Below are positions 26,754 through 35,118 of a stretch of DNA of 64,000 nt, piece by piece. The notes under the pieces are model-generated. The model searched no databases and was not told the DNA's origin. It saw nothing but the letters and a program-made list of their open reading frames with translations. This DNA is from Paenibacillus amylolyticus (lineage in GTDB: Bacteria > Bacillota > Bacilli > Paenibacillales > Paenibacillaceae): the NCBI RefSeq assembly GCF_029689945.1, contig NZ_CP121451.1, positions 3,720,001 through 3,784,000 on the forward strand, written 5' to 3'. Within the stretch, counting starts at the first letter, position 1; every line of letters begins with the position of its first letter. The translations under genes were made by a program, and so were the position numbers.

Positions 26754-27494
26754 ATGGTAAAACGAAGCAATCTCCTGATTTTGGATGTCGTTTATTTAAT
26801 ATGCATGCTCGTATCGTCAATCGTTTCTTTTACGGTGTTTAATCATGCGCTTCTATCGTTATCTTTTTGGATGAATCTCGTGGCTTCTTATGTAGCCATT
26901 ACGGCTATTTGGATCTACGCACGGTTCATCATGCAGAATATGGATCGGTTTAAACGGTTTATTCCAGGTTACACAGCGTTAGGTGTAGTACTGGTTCTTT
27001 ATCTGATTTGTGTGATGATCTACACGTTATTGACAGGTTCAGCAGATCATGCGCTTCGCTGGTTCGTATTGTTACATACGGTAACGATTGCGATCGCAAC
27101 TATTTTGTGTGGAATCATTATGATCTACATTCACAGTGTGCGAAGTCATGAGGCGGATGAACATACTAAAATCGGAAATTTACATTTAATCGAAAAAGCT
27201 CTACAGCAATTGCTTCATACCATGATGCAACATCCCGTCCTAACTGTGGAAGAAGAGCGGAAAACCGTTCAATCATTAATTGAACTGGTGAAATTTAGTG
27301 ACCCAATCACTCCGAATTCACTTGAGAAAAATGACCGCCAGATCTTGATGGACATTGAAATGATGAACAGTGAGCTTGCAAATCAGTACGAAGCAGGGGA
27401 ATTGGTAAATAGTGAACGTTTTACTTCGCAACTCTCCCAGTTAAGGTTCCGTTTGAAAGAACGCAATCAACAGATTTTGATAAGTAAATCATAA
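26754..27494 (+). CDS. Membrane protein of SPFH operon
   Basis: A 246-residue protein with four membrane helices in the first 135 residues and a cytosolic helical C-terminus (about 140-246) that looks coiled-coil (IEKALQQLLHTMM, SQLRFRLKERNQQ). AAGGAGG ends 12 bases before ATG 26754; GTG 26751, overlapping the SPFH stop by one base, is an alternative start. By position and architecture it could fill the role of YdjH-like membrane partners, but sequence identity was not recognisable. Confidence 0.7.
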   Translation: MVKRSNLLILDVVYLICMLVSSIVSFTVFNHALLSLSFWMNLVASYVAITAIWIYARFIMQNMDRFKRFIPGYTALGVVLVLYLICVMIYTLLTGSADHALRWFVLLHTVTIAIATILCGIIMIYIHSVRSHEADEHTKIGNLHLIEKALQQLLHTMMQHPVLTVEEERKTVQSLIELVKFSDPITPNSLEKNDRQILMDIEMMNSELANQYEAGELVNSERFTSQLSQLRFRLKERNQQILISKS

Positions 27495-27512
27495 ATTGCA
27501 GGAGGATAAACT

Positions 27513-27893
27513 TTGAAAAAGAAAATTGGGATTATATTTATTATAATTTCATGTATAACAATTATGTTCTCTTTATTTGAACTATCTGAGGGAACTGATG
27601 TGGCAATTATTAATGCATTTGTACTTTTTGTTAGTGGAATTGTTTTGCTTGTAATAGGAATTAAAATGTGTGGTCGACCTAAATTTCAACCTAAAGCCGA
27701 TCAACATTATGATGACGATTCTAGTAGTAATGTGCAATATGACCGAGGTAACTATCACGAGGAGTATGAAGAAGTCGAGGAATCTCAAGAACCTTTATCC
27801 TTAATATGTTCAGGGTGTGGAGCTAGAGTAAAGGTATATCCTACTTCGTCTGCGGATTGTGAATATTGCGGAACAACGATGAGGATCTCGTAA
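27513..27893 (+). CDS. Small membrane protein with C-terminal zinc ribbon
   Basis: A 126-residue protein from TTG 27513 behind AGGAGG. Two membrane helices (about 4-22 and 32-50) are followed by an acidic, Tyr-rich linker (about 60-95, HYDDDSSSNVQYDRGNYHEE) and a terminal ribbon CSGCG...CEYCG (about 99-121). It is a paralogue of the product at 27990, which has the same layout and a closely similar CxGC...DCEYCGTT ribbon. It is likely a membrane-anchored adaptor acting with the SPFH protein. Confidence 0.75.
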   Translation: MKKKIGIIFIIISCITIMFSLFELSEGTDVAIINAFVLFVSGIVLLVIGIKMCGRPKFQPKADQHYDDDSSSNVQYDRGNYHEEYEEVEESQEPLSLICSGCGARVKVYPTSSADCEYCGTTMRIS

Positions 27894-27989
27894 ACCGCGT
27901 AGCTGACATAAAGACACCGTTACAGCTTTAGGGGACGGATACTTGTAGTGTGAGCAACTAGGCCTGGAGTTTAATTGGGAGGAATAATA

Positions 27990-28477
27990 TTGAGGAAGTT
28001 TTTCGGACTCTTTTTATGTTTTTTGCGATTGCTATGCCCATAAGATTGCTTATGGAAGAAAATATTGTAGATCAATTGAATATAGTTGTTGTCGTTGAAA
28101 TTATGATCATAGAAACTTTATTTTTGTTTTTTGGCATTAAATTGCTTAGGAAAAAACGTGTTAAGAAAAAGCGTGGTCCGGAACGAAAGTTTTATGGGGG
28201 AGATTATGGCGGTCATCTTGATCGCGAGGATGAGAATCCGCATACTTATTCAAGCTACAATAGCAACACCGTGAGTTACAGCACTCATAATACCATTAAC
28301 TATACAGAGATCAATTTTTCAGATAAGGAAAATGCTGAAGAGAAGGCCGAAGAAAAAGTAGAAGAGCCGCAAAGGCCTATTTCAGTAAGTTGTCCGGGGT
28401 GTGGGGCGAAGGCAAAAGTGCTTCCTAAGCAATCAACGGACTGCGAGTATTGTGGAACAACTGTTGTAGCAACATAG
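27990..28477 (+). CDS. Small membrane/zinc-ribbon paralogue, frame interrupted near 28013
   Basis: TTG 27990 behind GGGAGG opens MRKFFGLF. Adding one T to the T5 at 28011-28015 continues MFFAIAMPIRLLMEENIVDQ and gives 162 residues; otherwise the first codons are lost. There are two membrane helices, a Lys/Arg stop-transfer segment RKKRVKKKRG, a long polar linker and a C-terminal ribbon CPGCGAKAKV...DCEYCGTT. It is a paralogue of 27513 and the last gene of the SPFH operon. The 96-nt gap before it holds no obvious terminator. Confidence 0.68.
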
Positions 28478-28509
28478 AATGGTTCAGCATGGATGTGAGA
28501 CAGGATTAG

Positions 28510-28535
28510 GCCTGATTCCTATGGAGTCAGGCTTC
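28510..28535 (+). terminator. Terminator after SPFH operon
   Basis: A ten-pair stem with one wobble (GCCTGATTCC at 28510-28519, GGAGTCAGGC at 28523-28532) and a three-base loop, followed by a moderately T-rich tail. Confidence 0.6.
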
Positions 28536-28625
28536 TATCTATTCAATTTAGAATATAACAGTCCTTCACATGGACAAATACGTCATATTATCGTGCGTGT
28601 GCTACTCTCATGTTGCCCCAATAAT

Positions 28626-28635
28626 GAAACGTTTC
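28626..28635. promoter_or_regulatory. LacI-type operator palindrome, distal copy
   Basis: GAAACGTTTC palindrome with central CG, embedded in GAAACGTTTCGAATT. An identical core recurs at 28734. Both lie upstream of the glucanase gene. The centre-CG palindrome is typical of LacI/GalR-family operators. Confidence 0.55.
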
Positions 28636-28733
28636 GAATTTATATCTATCGTTAATTCATATTATTTATAGTACTTGTTAGCGTTTTATTTTTATAGTTT
28701 ACTGAAATGGGAAATTTATGATAACATATACAC

Positions 28734-28743
28734 GAAACGTTTC
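28734..28743. promoter_or_regulatory. LacI-type operator palindrome, proximal copy
   Basis: Second GAAACGTTTC (extended CGAAACGTTTCG), 108 bp downstream of the first and 25 bp before the glucanase start. Its place just after the likely promoter region (TTTACT 28698, TAACAT 28722, weak) fits a repressor site. No LacI gene is in the window. Confidence 0.6.
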
Positions 28744-28767
28744 GAATTCATTTGAAGGGAGACAATT

Positions 28768-30118
28768 ATGAAAAAAGCAAAAAAGTTCAACGTTATTTTA
28801 ACTATTTGTCTGTTAGCTAGCCTGTCTTTAACGCCTATGGCTTCAGCAGGTGACTCAAGCAATTTAATTGGATTTCGAACAGAATTGAAAGCGATTGCAT
28901 ACAAGACCTTTACCTATTTTGAGGACTATACGGATCAGAACACCGGATTGACTTACGATGAAGTACGGCTCACTGAAAACGGGACAGAAGAAGCCAAACG
29001 TACCTCACCCACGAACATTGCAATGTATATGATGAGTACCGTTTCGGCGCAACAATTAGGCATTATTTCTAAGAAAGAAGCTGTACATCGTCTGCAAACG
29101 ACTATAAATTCCCTCGAAAAGTTAGAGAAGTGGAACGGCCTATTTTATAACTGGTATAACACAGATGACGGGTCAGTGAAAAAGACTGGGGACAGTTTAT
29201 TTCTCAAGTTGATAATGGCTGGTTATCCGCTGGGCTAATTGTTGTCGGGCAAGCCTATGATGAACTGCATGGGGAAACAAGCAAGTTGGTTGAAAATATG
29301 AATTATACTCCGCTATATGATCCTGAAGTCGGCCAATTCCGCGGAGGTTACGATGTGGCTAAAGGCGCACTGACGGACCACCATTATGGAATGTTTTACA
29401 CGGAACCACGTGTAGGCAGTTATATTGCCATTGGGAAAGGTGATGTTCCCCGGGATCATTGGTGGAAGATGTATCGCACATTACCTCAAGAGTGGGATTG
29501 GCAAGCTCAGATTCCTCAAGGCAAATCCGTGAAGTACGATGGAGTGGATGTGTTTGAAGGCAGTTATGTATACAAGGATAAAAAGTTCGTGCCAAGCTGG
29601 GGAGGCAGTATGTTTGAAGCTCTTATGCCTGGCATGGTCATAAAGGAAAAAGAGCTGGGTACTCAAGCTTTGGGATTGAACAACCAGCGTCATGTCGAAT
29701 TGCAGATCGAATATGCCAAAGAAAAAGGGTATGCCGCATGGGGCTTTTCACCATCTGCAACGCCGACAGGTTACAGTGAGTTTGCAGCAACGCCGTTAGG
29801 GACTTCAGGTTATAAAGATGGAGCAACGGTGACCGCACACGCAACATTCCTTGCCCTGGATTATGCCCCTGAAGCTGCTCGAAAGAACATTAAAGCTTTA
29901 AAGAACTTCAAAATGGTTGGCAAATATGGGTTCTATGACTCCGTCAATGTGGAAACGGGAGAGATTGCGAAGGCTTATCTGGCACTGGATCAAGGAATGA
30001 TTATGGTATCAATCGCTAACTATCTTCAGGATGGCGTTATACGCGATTGTTTTCACAGTGATAAGATAGGGCAGGAGCCAGAAGAATTATTGAAAAAGAA
30101 GTGTTTTCCATTCATTAA
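28768..30118 (+). CDS. Secreted glucoamylase-like (PF10091, GH144-related) enzyme, two frame breaks
   Basis: Exported enzyme with signal peptide MKKAKKFNVILTICLLAS...ASA. Two missing bases split it: one T in 29196-29198 (restores GDSFISQVDNGWLSAG) and one A in 30093-30097 (restores LLKKEVFSIH and a stop at 30118). The corrected length is 450 aa. Conserved blocks include TSPTNIAMYMMSTVSA, HYGMFYTEPRVGSYIAIGKG, SWGGSMFEALMP, GYAAWGFSPSATP and YLALDQGMIMVSIANYL. This is the PF10091 family, which includes GH144 endo-beta-1,2-glucanases. A terminator begins 30 nt after the corrected stop. Substrate is probably a beta-glucan. Confidence 0.82.
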
Positions 30119-30147
30119 AGGAGAGGGAACTTGTCATACTGATTGTT

Positions 30148-30189
30148 CAAATGGAACGAGGCATCGTGTTATCTGCTTCGTTCCATTTG
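30148..30189 (+). terminator. Terminator after glucoamylase-like gene
   Basis: Perfect 12-pair stem (CAAATGGAACGA at 30148-30159, TCGTTCCATTTG at 30178-30189) with an inner GCA/TGC pair. It would lie inside the uncorrected reading frame, supporting the earlier stop. Confidence 0.75.
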
Positions 30190-30380
30190 TGTATGTCGAA
30201 ACCGTACCTTAGGTACGCTCAGTGATCACAATATGTAACTTTTGCAGCTTGAAAGGAGGTTCGCAATTCACATATCTGCAGCCGTGCTCCATCTACAACC
30301 ATTCACATCAGAGCAGAACGGAAAGTACCACAGTAGCGCGGTTTTACACACCCTATACATGACAATGCAGAACCTACATA

Positions 30381-30430
30381 TTTACTGTGTCATCTTTATT
30401 TTTCTATACTTCAATTTGTAAGCGTTACCA
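30381..30430 (+). promoter_or_regulatory. Promoter and cre site of sugar ABC operon
   Basis: A sigma-A-like pair TTTACT (30381-30386), 18 bp, TATACT (30405-30410) is followed at 30417-30430 by TGTAAGCGTTACCA. That differs by one base from the amyO cre TGTAAGCGTTAACA. A cre at the transcription start predicts CcpA repression of the operon by preferred sugars. Confidence 0.7.
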
Positions 30431-30505
30431 AAAAGAGAGTCAACAAGGACGCATAGTTGCAACATGTTCCTATCCAATGAAAAAGATATAGAAAGGAGTG
30501 GGAGA

Positions 30506-31456
30506 ATGAAGGAGAGTCACCTTGTAGTACCCGTAAATCCGTCATTGAAGAGGAATTCCCTTCGCAAAAGGATTTGGAAAAATTGGGAGCTATATCTGTT
30601 CATGCTTCCCGTGTTATTGTATTTCCTTGTCTTTCATTATGGTCCGATGTACGGCATTCAGATTGCTTTCAAGAATTTCGTACCTTCGAAAGGAATTACA
30701 GGCAGCGAATGGGTTGGTTTTGAGCATTTTGAACGGTTTTTCAATTCTTATTTTTTCTGGGATCTGCTCTGGAACACGTTCAGTATCAGCTTCTATGAAC
30801 TTGCGATCGGATTTCCCCTGCCTATCATTTTGGCGCTGGCCTTCAATGAAGTCCGGAACGGTCCGTTTAAGAAATCGGTCCAGACCGTAACCTATGCACC
30901 TCACTTCATTTCTGTAGTTGTCATGGCAGGTATGATCATTACCTTTTTATCACCCTCAAGCGGAATGATTGTTCGGTTCATCGAGTTCATTGGTCTTGAA
31001 CCAGCCCAATTTCTGACGGACCCCGCATGGTTCAAGACCGTGTATGTATTCTCTGGTGTCTGGCAGAGCACCGGGTGGGGAACCATTATTTATCTCGCGG
31101 CTCTGTCAGGCGTAGATCCCCAGCTTCATGAAGCGGCCATTATGGATGGAGCAAGCCGAATCAAACGGGTGCTGCATATCAATCTCCCGACGATATTACC
31201 CACGATTACGATCATGCTGATCCTGAATATGGGGAATATACTGGGCCTTGGCTTCGAGAAGATTCTGCTGTTGCAAAATTCACTTAATATGGAAGCCTCC
31301 GATGTAATATCCACCTATGTATACCGCGCCGGTTTGGTGAACGCCCAGTATAGCTTCTCAACGGCGGTCGGATTATTCAACTCGGTAGTCAACGTTATAT
31401 TGCTTGTTACGGTCAACCAGATCGCCAAACGCACCAGTGAGAACAGCCTCTGGTAG
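30506..31456 (+). CDS. LplB-type sugar ABC transporter permease
   Basis: A 316-residue inner-membrane permease (ATG 30506 after AAAGGAG; an upstream ATG 30464 has no RBS). Six membrane helices, with the ABC-binding EAA loop at about 215-235: LHEAAIMDGASRIKRVLHINLP. The motif FHYGPMYGIQIAFKNF is diagnostic of the LplB family, which imports complex polysaccharide breakdown products in Paenibacillus. The ATPase is usually encoded elsewhere (MsmX-like), and none is seen here. First gene of the operon 30506-35108. Confidence 0.9.
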   Translation: MKESHLVVPVNPSLKRNSLRKRIWKNWELYLFMLPVLLYFLVFHYGPMYGIQIAFKNFVPSKGITGSEWVGFEHFERFFNSYFFWDLLWNTFSISFYELAIGFPLPIILALAFNEVRNGPFKKSVQTVTYAPHFISVVVMAGMIITFLSPSSGMIVRFIEFIGLEPAQFLTDPAWFKTVYVFSGVWQSTGWGTIIYLAALSGVDPQLHEAAIMDGASRIKRVLHINLPTILPTITIMLILNMGNILGLGFEKILLLQNSLNMEASDVISTYVYRAGLVNAQYSFSTAVGLFNSVVNVILLVTVNQIAKRTSENSLW

Positions 31457-31481
31457 ATCTGATAGAAAGGAGTTGAAGTCT

Positions 31482-32391
31482 TTGGTTACTGCGATGAAAG
31501 AAACCAGGGGGACAAGCTTTTTCTGATCAGCACTTATATTTATTTAGGTCTGGCACTGCTGGTTGTTCTCTATCCGCTGATCTATATTCTCAGCGCTTCA
31601 ATCAGTTCGCCGCAGGACGTCAATTCGGGAGCGATGTGGTTGTTTCCGAAGAATGTAACACTGGACGGTTACAAGCTTGTGTTCGAGAACCCCAAGATAT
31701 GGAGTGGTTACTGGAACACCATTATTTACACAGTGGTGGGAACGCTGCTTAATCTCGCTGTCACTCTGCCGGCCTCCTATGCGCTCAGCAGATCTGATTT
31801 TGTCGGGCGCCAGTTGTTCATGGGGCTCATTCTGTTCACGATGTTCTTCAGCGGTGGAATTGTGCCGACGTATCTCCTAGTCAAGAACCTCGGACTTATG
31901 AACAGCATGTGGGCATTGATTCTGCCAGTGGCTGCTTCAGTCTGGAATATCGTCGTGGCGCGCACCTTTTTCAGACGACCATCCCGAAAGAACTTCAGGA
32001 AGCAGCACACATCGACGGCTGTACGAATCTCAAGCTGTTCATTCGTATTGTTCTGCCGCTGTCGACACCCATTGTAGCCGTTATGGCCCTGTTCTATGGG
32101 GTAAGTCACTGGAATAGTTACTTCCCGTCCCTAATCTATTTAAATGATGAATCGAAATATCCGCTGCAGATGGTTCTGCGTCAGATCCTTGTCCTTCAGG
32201 AAATGACGGCCGAAACGACGGGCTCATCCATCAACGGCGAGGTGGCAACCGCCATGAATAATAAGGCTGAAACGGCATCGCTGATTAAATATGGAGTCAT
32301 CGTTGTCTCCACACTGCCCATCGTGGCAATCTATCCGTTTCTGCAGCGTTACTTTGTCCAAGGGGTCATGATAGGCTCTGTCAAAGGCTAA
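31482..32391 (+). CDS. LplC-type sugar ABC transporter permease, two frame breaks
   Basis: Second permease, 303 residues after correction. Start TTG 31482 has AAAGGAG nine bases upstream. One G is missing at 31507-31511 (restores TRGDKLFLISTYIYLGLA) and one T at 31967-31971 (restores VARTFFQTTIPKELQEAAHIDG, the EAA loop). Without correction only fragments are read. It ends in the family signature PFLQRYFVQGVMIGSVKG. With the LplB-type protein it forms the membrane channel. Confidence 0.85.
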
Positions 32392-32430
32392 ACCCGTTAA
32401 AATGTGATGATCACAAGGGAGGAATTATGA

Positions 32431-34041
32431 ATGTTAACCACACACAAACCATGGAAGCTTCTGCTATCTTCGGCTTTGGTTCTTACATTACTGGCAGGCT
32501 GCAGCAATTCAAACGAAGGTGAAGCGAACAACAATCTTGGAAAAATCGCTGTGAATAATGAAGGCTTCCCGATTGTGAATGAACCCGTTACTCTGTCGCT
32601 TATGGCGCCAGATGTAGGGATTCAGAACTGGGAGAACATGGCGGTGCTTCAGCAGATGCAGGAGAAAACCGGTATTAAGCTGGAATACAAGAACGCACCG
32701 AAGGACAGCTTCGAAACCAAGAAAAATCTGGTGCTCGCCAGTGGGGATTATCCGGATATTCTCTATGCTGCCGGGTTGACAACTGCAGAGCAGATGAATT
32801 ATGGAGAGCAGGGGATCCTCATTCCATTGGAGGATCTCATCGAAGAGTATGCTCCGAATTTCAAGGCACTGTTAGAGGAGAATCCGGATGTTCGCAAATC
32901 GATCACAGCACCGGACGGGCATATCTATTCCTTGCCGGTCGTGGAACTTAGCCAGCACTGGTACCGCAATCCGATGTGGTATAACGGGGACTTCCTGAAG
33001 GCACTTAATATCGATAAACTTCCCGAAACGACAGAGGAGTTGTATACGTATCTGAAGCGTGTAAAAGAGGAAGATCCTAATGGGAATGGCATAGCCGATG
33101 AAATCCCGATCTCTTCCGTGACAACACCGGCTGCGAACCTCCGCGATATCCGTACATGGCTGCTTGGTGCTTTCGGCATTTATGAAGAAGAAATTTATGT
33201 GGATGATGCGGACAAGGTGCATTATACACCGCTTGAAGAAGGCTACAAGGAATATCTGACCTATATGAACCGCCTGTGGACTGAAGACCTTCTGGATCAT
33301 GAAAGCTTCTCACAAACAGCGGAGCAAAAGAAGGCGAAAGCACAGAACAATCAAATCGCCCTCTTTTCGGACTGGCACGCCTACATGAGCAAAGGTGGAG
33401 AGCCTTCGACAGAAGATCCGATGTTTGCACCTGTCCACAGTGAATCAGTTGCCGCCCCAGCAATTGCCAAGAACAGGGGCATTACAAGCGGTGCCTTTGC
33501 GATCACGGAGAGTAATCCTGCGCCGGAAGCCTCTATACGCTGGGTGGATTATCTTTATTCCTATGAAGGTGCCATGTTCTTCAATAAAGGTCCAGAGGGC
33601 ATTCTCTGGGAATACACCGATAAAGAGAACCGGGTCAAACAGTACTTGCCCGTACCAGACGGAAAGGAAATGGAAGATTATCGGGCAACGCTAACACCTA
33701 ACTACGGCATACCCGCTCCAACCCTGTCCATGGATGACATCAATAAGGGGCTTAAGACAGACTTTGACGTCTGGGTGGAGCAGGAGACCAAGCAGAAGCT
33801 TCTGGATAAAGGCGCACGGATTCCGTTCCCAACGCTGTTCCTTACCGTGGAAGAGCAGACTGAAATCAGTAGCCTGAATTCTGATTTGAAGACCTATGTG
33901 AATCAGATGGAGGCGAAATTCATCACCGGAGCCGAGCCGCTTACGGGATGGGACAATTATGTGGCGACTGTCAAAAAAATGGGCGGAGAGCGTATGGTTG
34001 AAATCAACCAGGCTGCCTATGATCGCTGGAAATCCAACTAA
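32431..34041 (+). CDS. Sugar ABC transporter substrate-binding lipoprotein
   Basis: A 536-residue extracellular solute-binding protein, family 1, LplA type. GGGAGG ends eight bases before ATG 32431. The signal sequence has lipobox LLAGC (Cys near residue 24), so it is lipid-anchored outside the membrane. Typical features are DPNGNGIADEIPIS (calcium-loop-like) and IRWVDYLYSYEGAMFFNKGPEG near the C-terminus. It delivers oligosaccharide to the two permeases. The adjacent GH130 gene suggests the ligand may be a mannoside or a glycan degraded by that enzyme. Confidence 0.9.
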   Translation: MLTTHKPWKLLLSSALVLTLLAGCSNSNEGEANNNLGKIAVNNEGFPIVNEPVTLSLMAPDVGIQNWENMAVLQQMQEKTGIKLEYKNAPKDSFETKKNLVLASGDYPDILYAAGLTTAEQMNYGEQGILIPLEDLIEEYAPNFKALLEENPDVRKSITAPDGHIYSLPVVELSQHWYRNPMWYNGDFLKALNIDKLPETTEELYTYLKRVKEEDPNGNGIADEIPISSVTTPAANLRDIRTWLLGAFGIYEEEIYVDDADKVHYTPLEEGYKEYLTYMNRLWTEDLLDHESFSQTAEQKKAKAQNNQIALFSDWHAYMSKGGEPSTEDPMFAPVHSESVAAPAIAKNRGITSGAFAITESNPAPEASIRWVDYLYSYEGAMFFNKGPEGILWEYTDKENRVKQYLPVPDGKEMEDYRATLTPNYGIPAPTLSMDDINKGLKTDFDVWVEQETKQKLLDKGARIPFPTLFLTVEEQTEISSLNSDLKTYVNQMEAKFITGAEPLTGWDNYVATVKKMGGERMVEINQAAYDRWKSN

Positions 34042-34092
34042 TCAGGTCCATTCGTAGAAAGTTGCAGAACATGAAATGCAGGAGGATTAGAC

Positions 34093-35108
34093 ATGCAAAT
34101 CACGAGACATCCGAATAATCCCATTGTTGTGCCAGGTGACTATGAATGGCGCAAGGTTACGGTTTTCAACCCTGCGGTGATCATTGATAATGGCAAGTTT
34201 TATATGATTGAGCGTACTGCTGGTTCCCTGACTCCATGCAAAAATTATTTGGGACTGCTAGAGAGTGAAGACGGGGTGAACTTTACCCACGTGAAGGATG
34301 AACCCATTGTGACGCCAGACATGCTGGGATTCCCTTATGGTAGTGTGCAGGACCCGCGGATTGTCAAAATTGACGGAACGTTTTATCTGAACTATGCCCT
34401 TCGCCCCTGTGCCATGAGTTATTATCCTACCGGGGCAGGTGTCCCCCTTCGCTCTATTCCGGAATATCCGGACGGGTGGGGGAAGAGGAGGGACATTGGC
34501 TAACCCGGTCCTCCATTTTGAGATCGGATAATCTGCTGGATTGGGAGTTTGTGGCGGACACAACACCTCTTGATATTAATGACCGGGATAACATTCTGTT
34601 CCCAGAGAAAATAGGCGGAAAATTCGTGCTGTTGCGCCGCCCCGAGGAATACGTGGGAGAGGCCTACGGTACGGATAAGGCGGCCATGTGGATTACCTAT
34701 TCCGAGGATCTCATGAATTGGGAAGAGCCCAAGCTGCTCGCTGCCGCCCAGAACCCCTCCTGGGAATCGCGGAAGATTGGTGGCTCAACGCCTCCGATCC
34801 GTACAGACAAGGGCTGGCTGGTGCTCTATCATGGCGTCGATGAGGACATTGTGTACCGTGTGGGGGCTATGCTGCTGGATTTGGAGCAACCGGAGAAAAT
34901 CATTGCCCGGACCCCGCATTTTATTATGGAGCCAGAGACGTATTATGAGAAGTTTGGGTTCCAGATTCCAAATGTCATCTTCCCGACCGGAAATGTGGTC
35001 AAAGATGGCCTACTCTACATCTATTACGGGGTAACAGACACGGCGATTGCCCTAGCAACTGTTCCGCTAGATGAGCTGGTAGAGCACATACTCCAGGAAG
35101 GGCAGTAG
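34093..35108 (+). CDS. GH130 family glycoside phosphorylase, one frame break
   Basis: A 338-residue five-bladed beta-propeller enzyme. One G missing from G5 at 34478-34482 splits it; correction restores PDGWGEEEGHWLTRSSILRS. The first half shows TVFNPAVIIDNGKFYMIER and GSVQDPRIVKIDGTFYLNY; the second KIGGSTPPIRTDKGWLVLYHG. These are GH130 hallmarks, including the phosphate- and acid-bearing Asp in DPR. Known members cleave beta-mannosides by phosphorolysis or hydrolysis, cytoplasmically after import. Last gene of the operon; it is convergent with the AraC gene ten bases away. Confidence 0.85.
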
Positions 35109-35118
35109 CTCCGCCAAC

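Noticed and set aside
28626..28635. CcpA cre site
   Set aside because: GAAACGTTTC lacks the spacing of the cre consensus (TGNAANCGNNNNCA); a LacI/GalR-type operator fits better.
29286..30212. Separate protein running to 30212 with a Cys/Arg-rich tail
   Set aside because: The tail after LLKK reads through a strong terminator hairpin and matches no family; one added A gives a natural stop at 30118.
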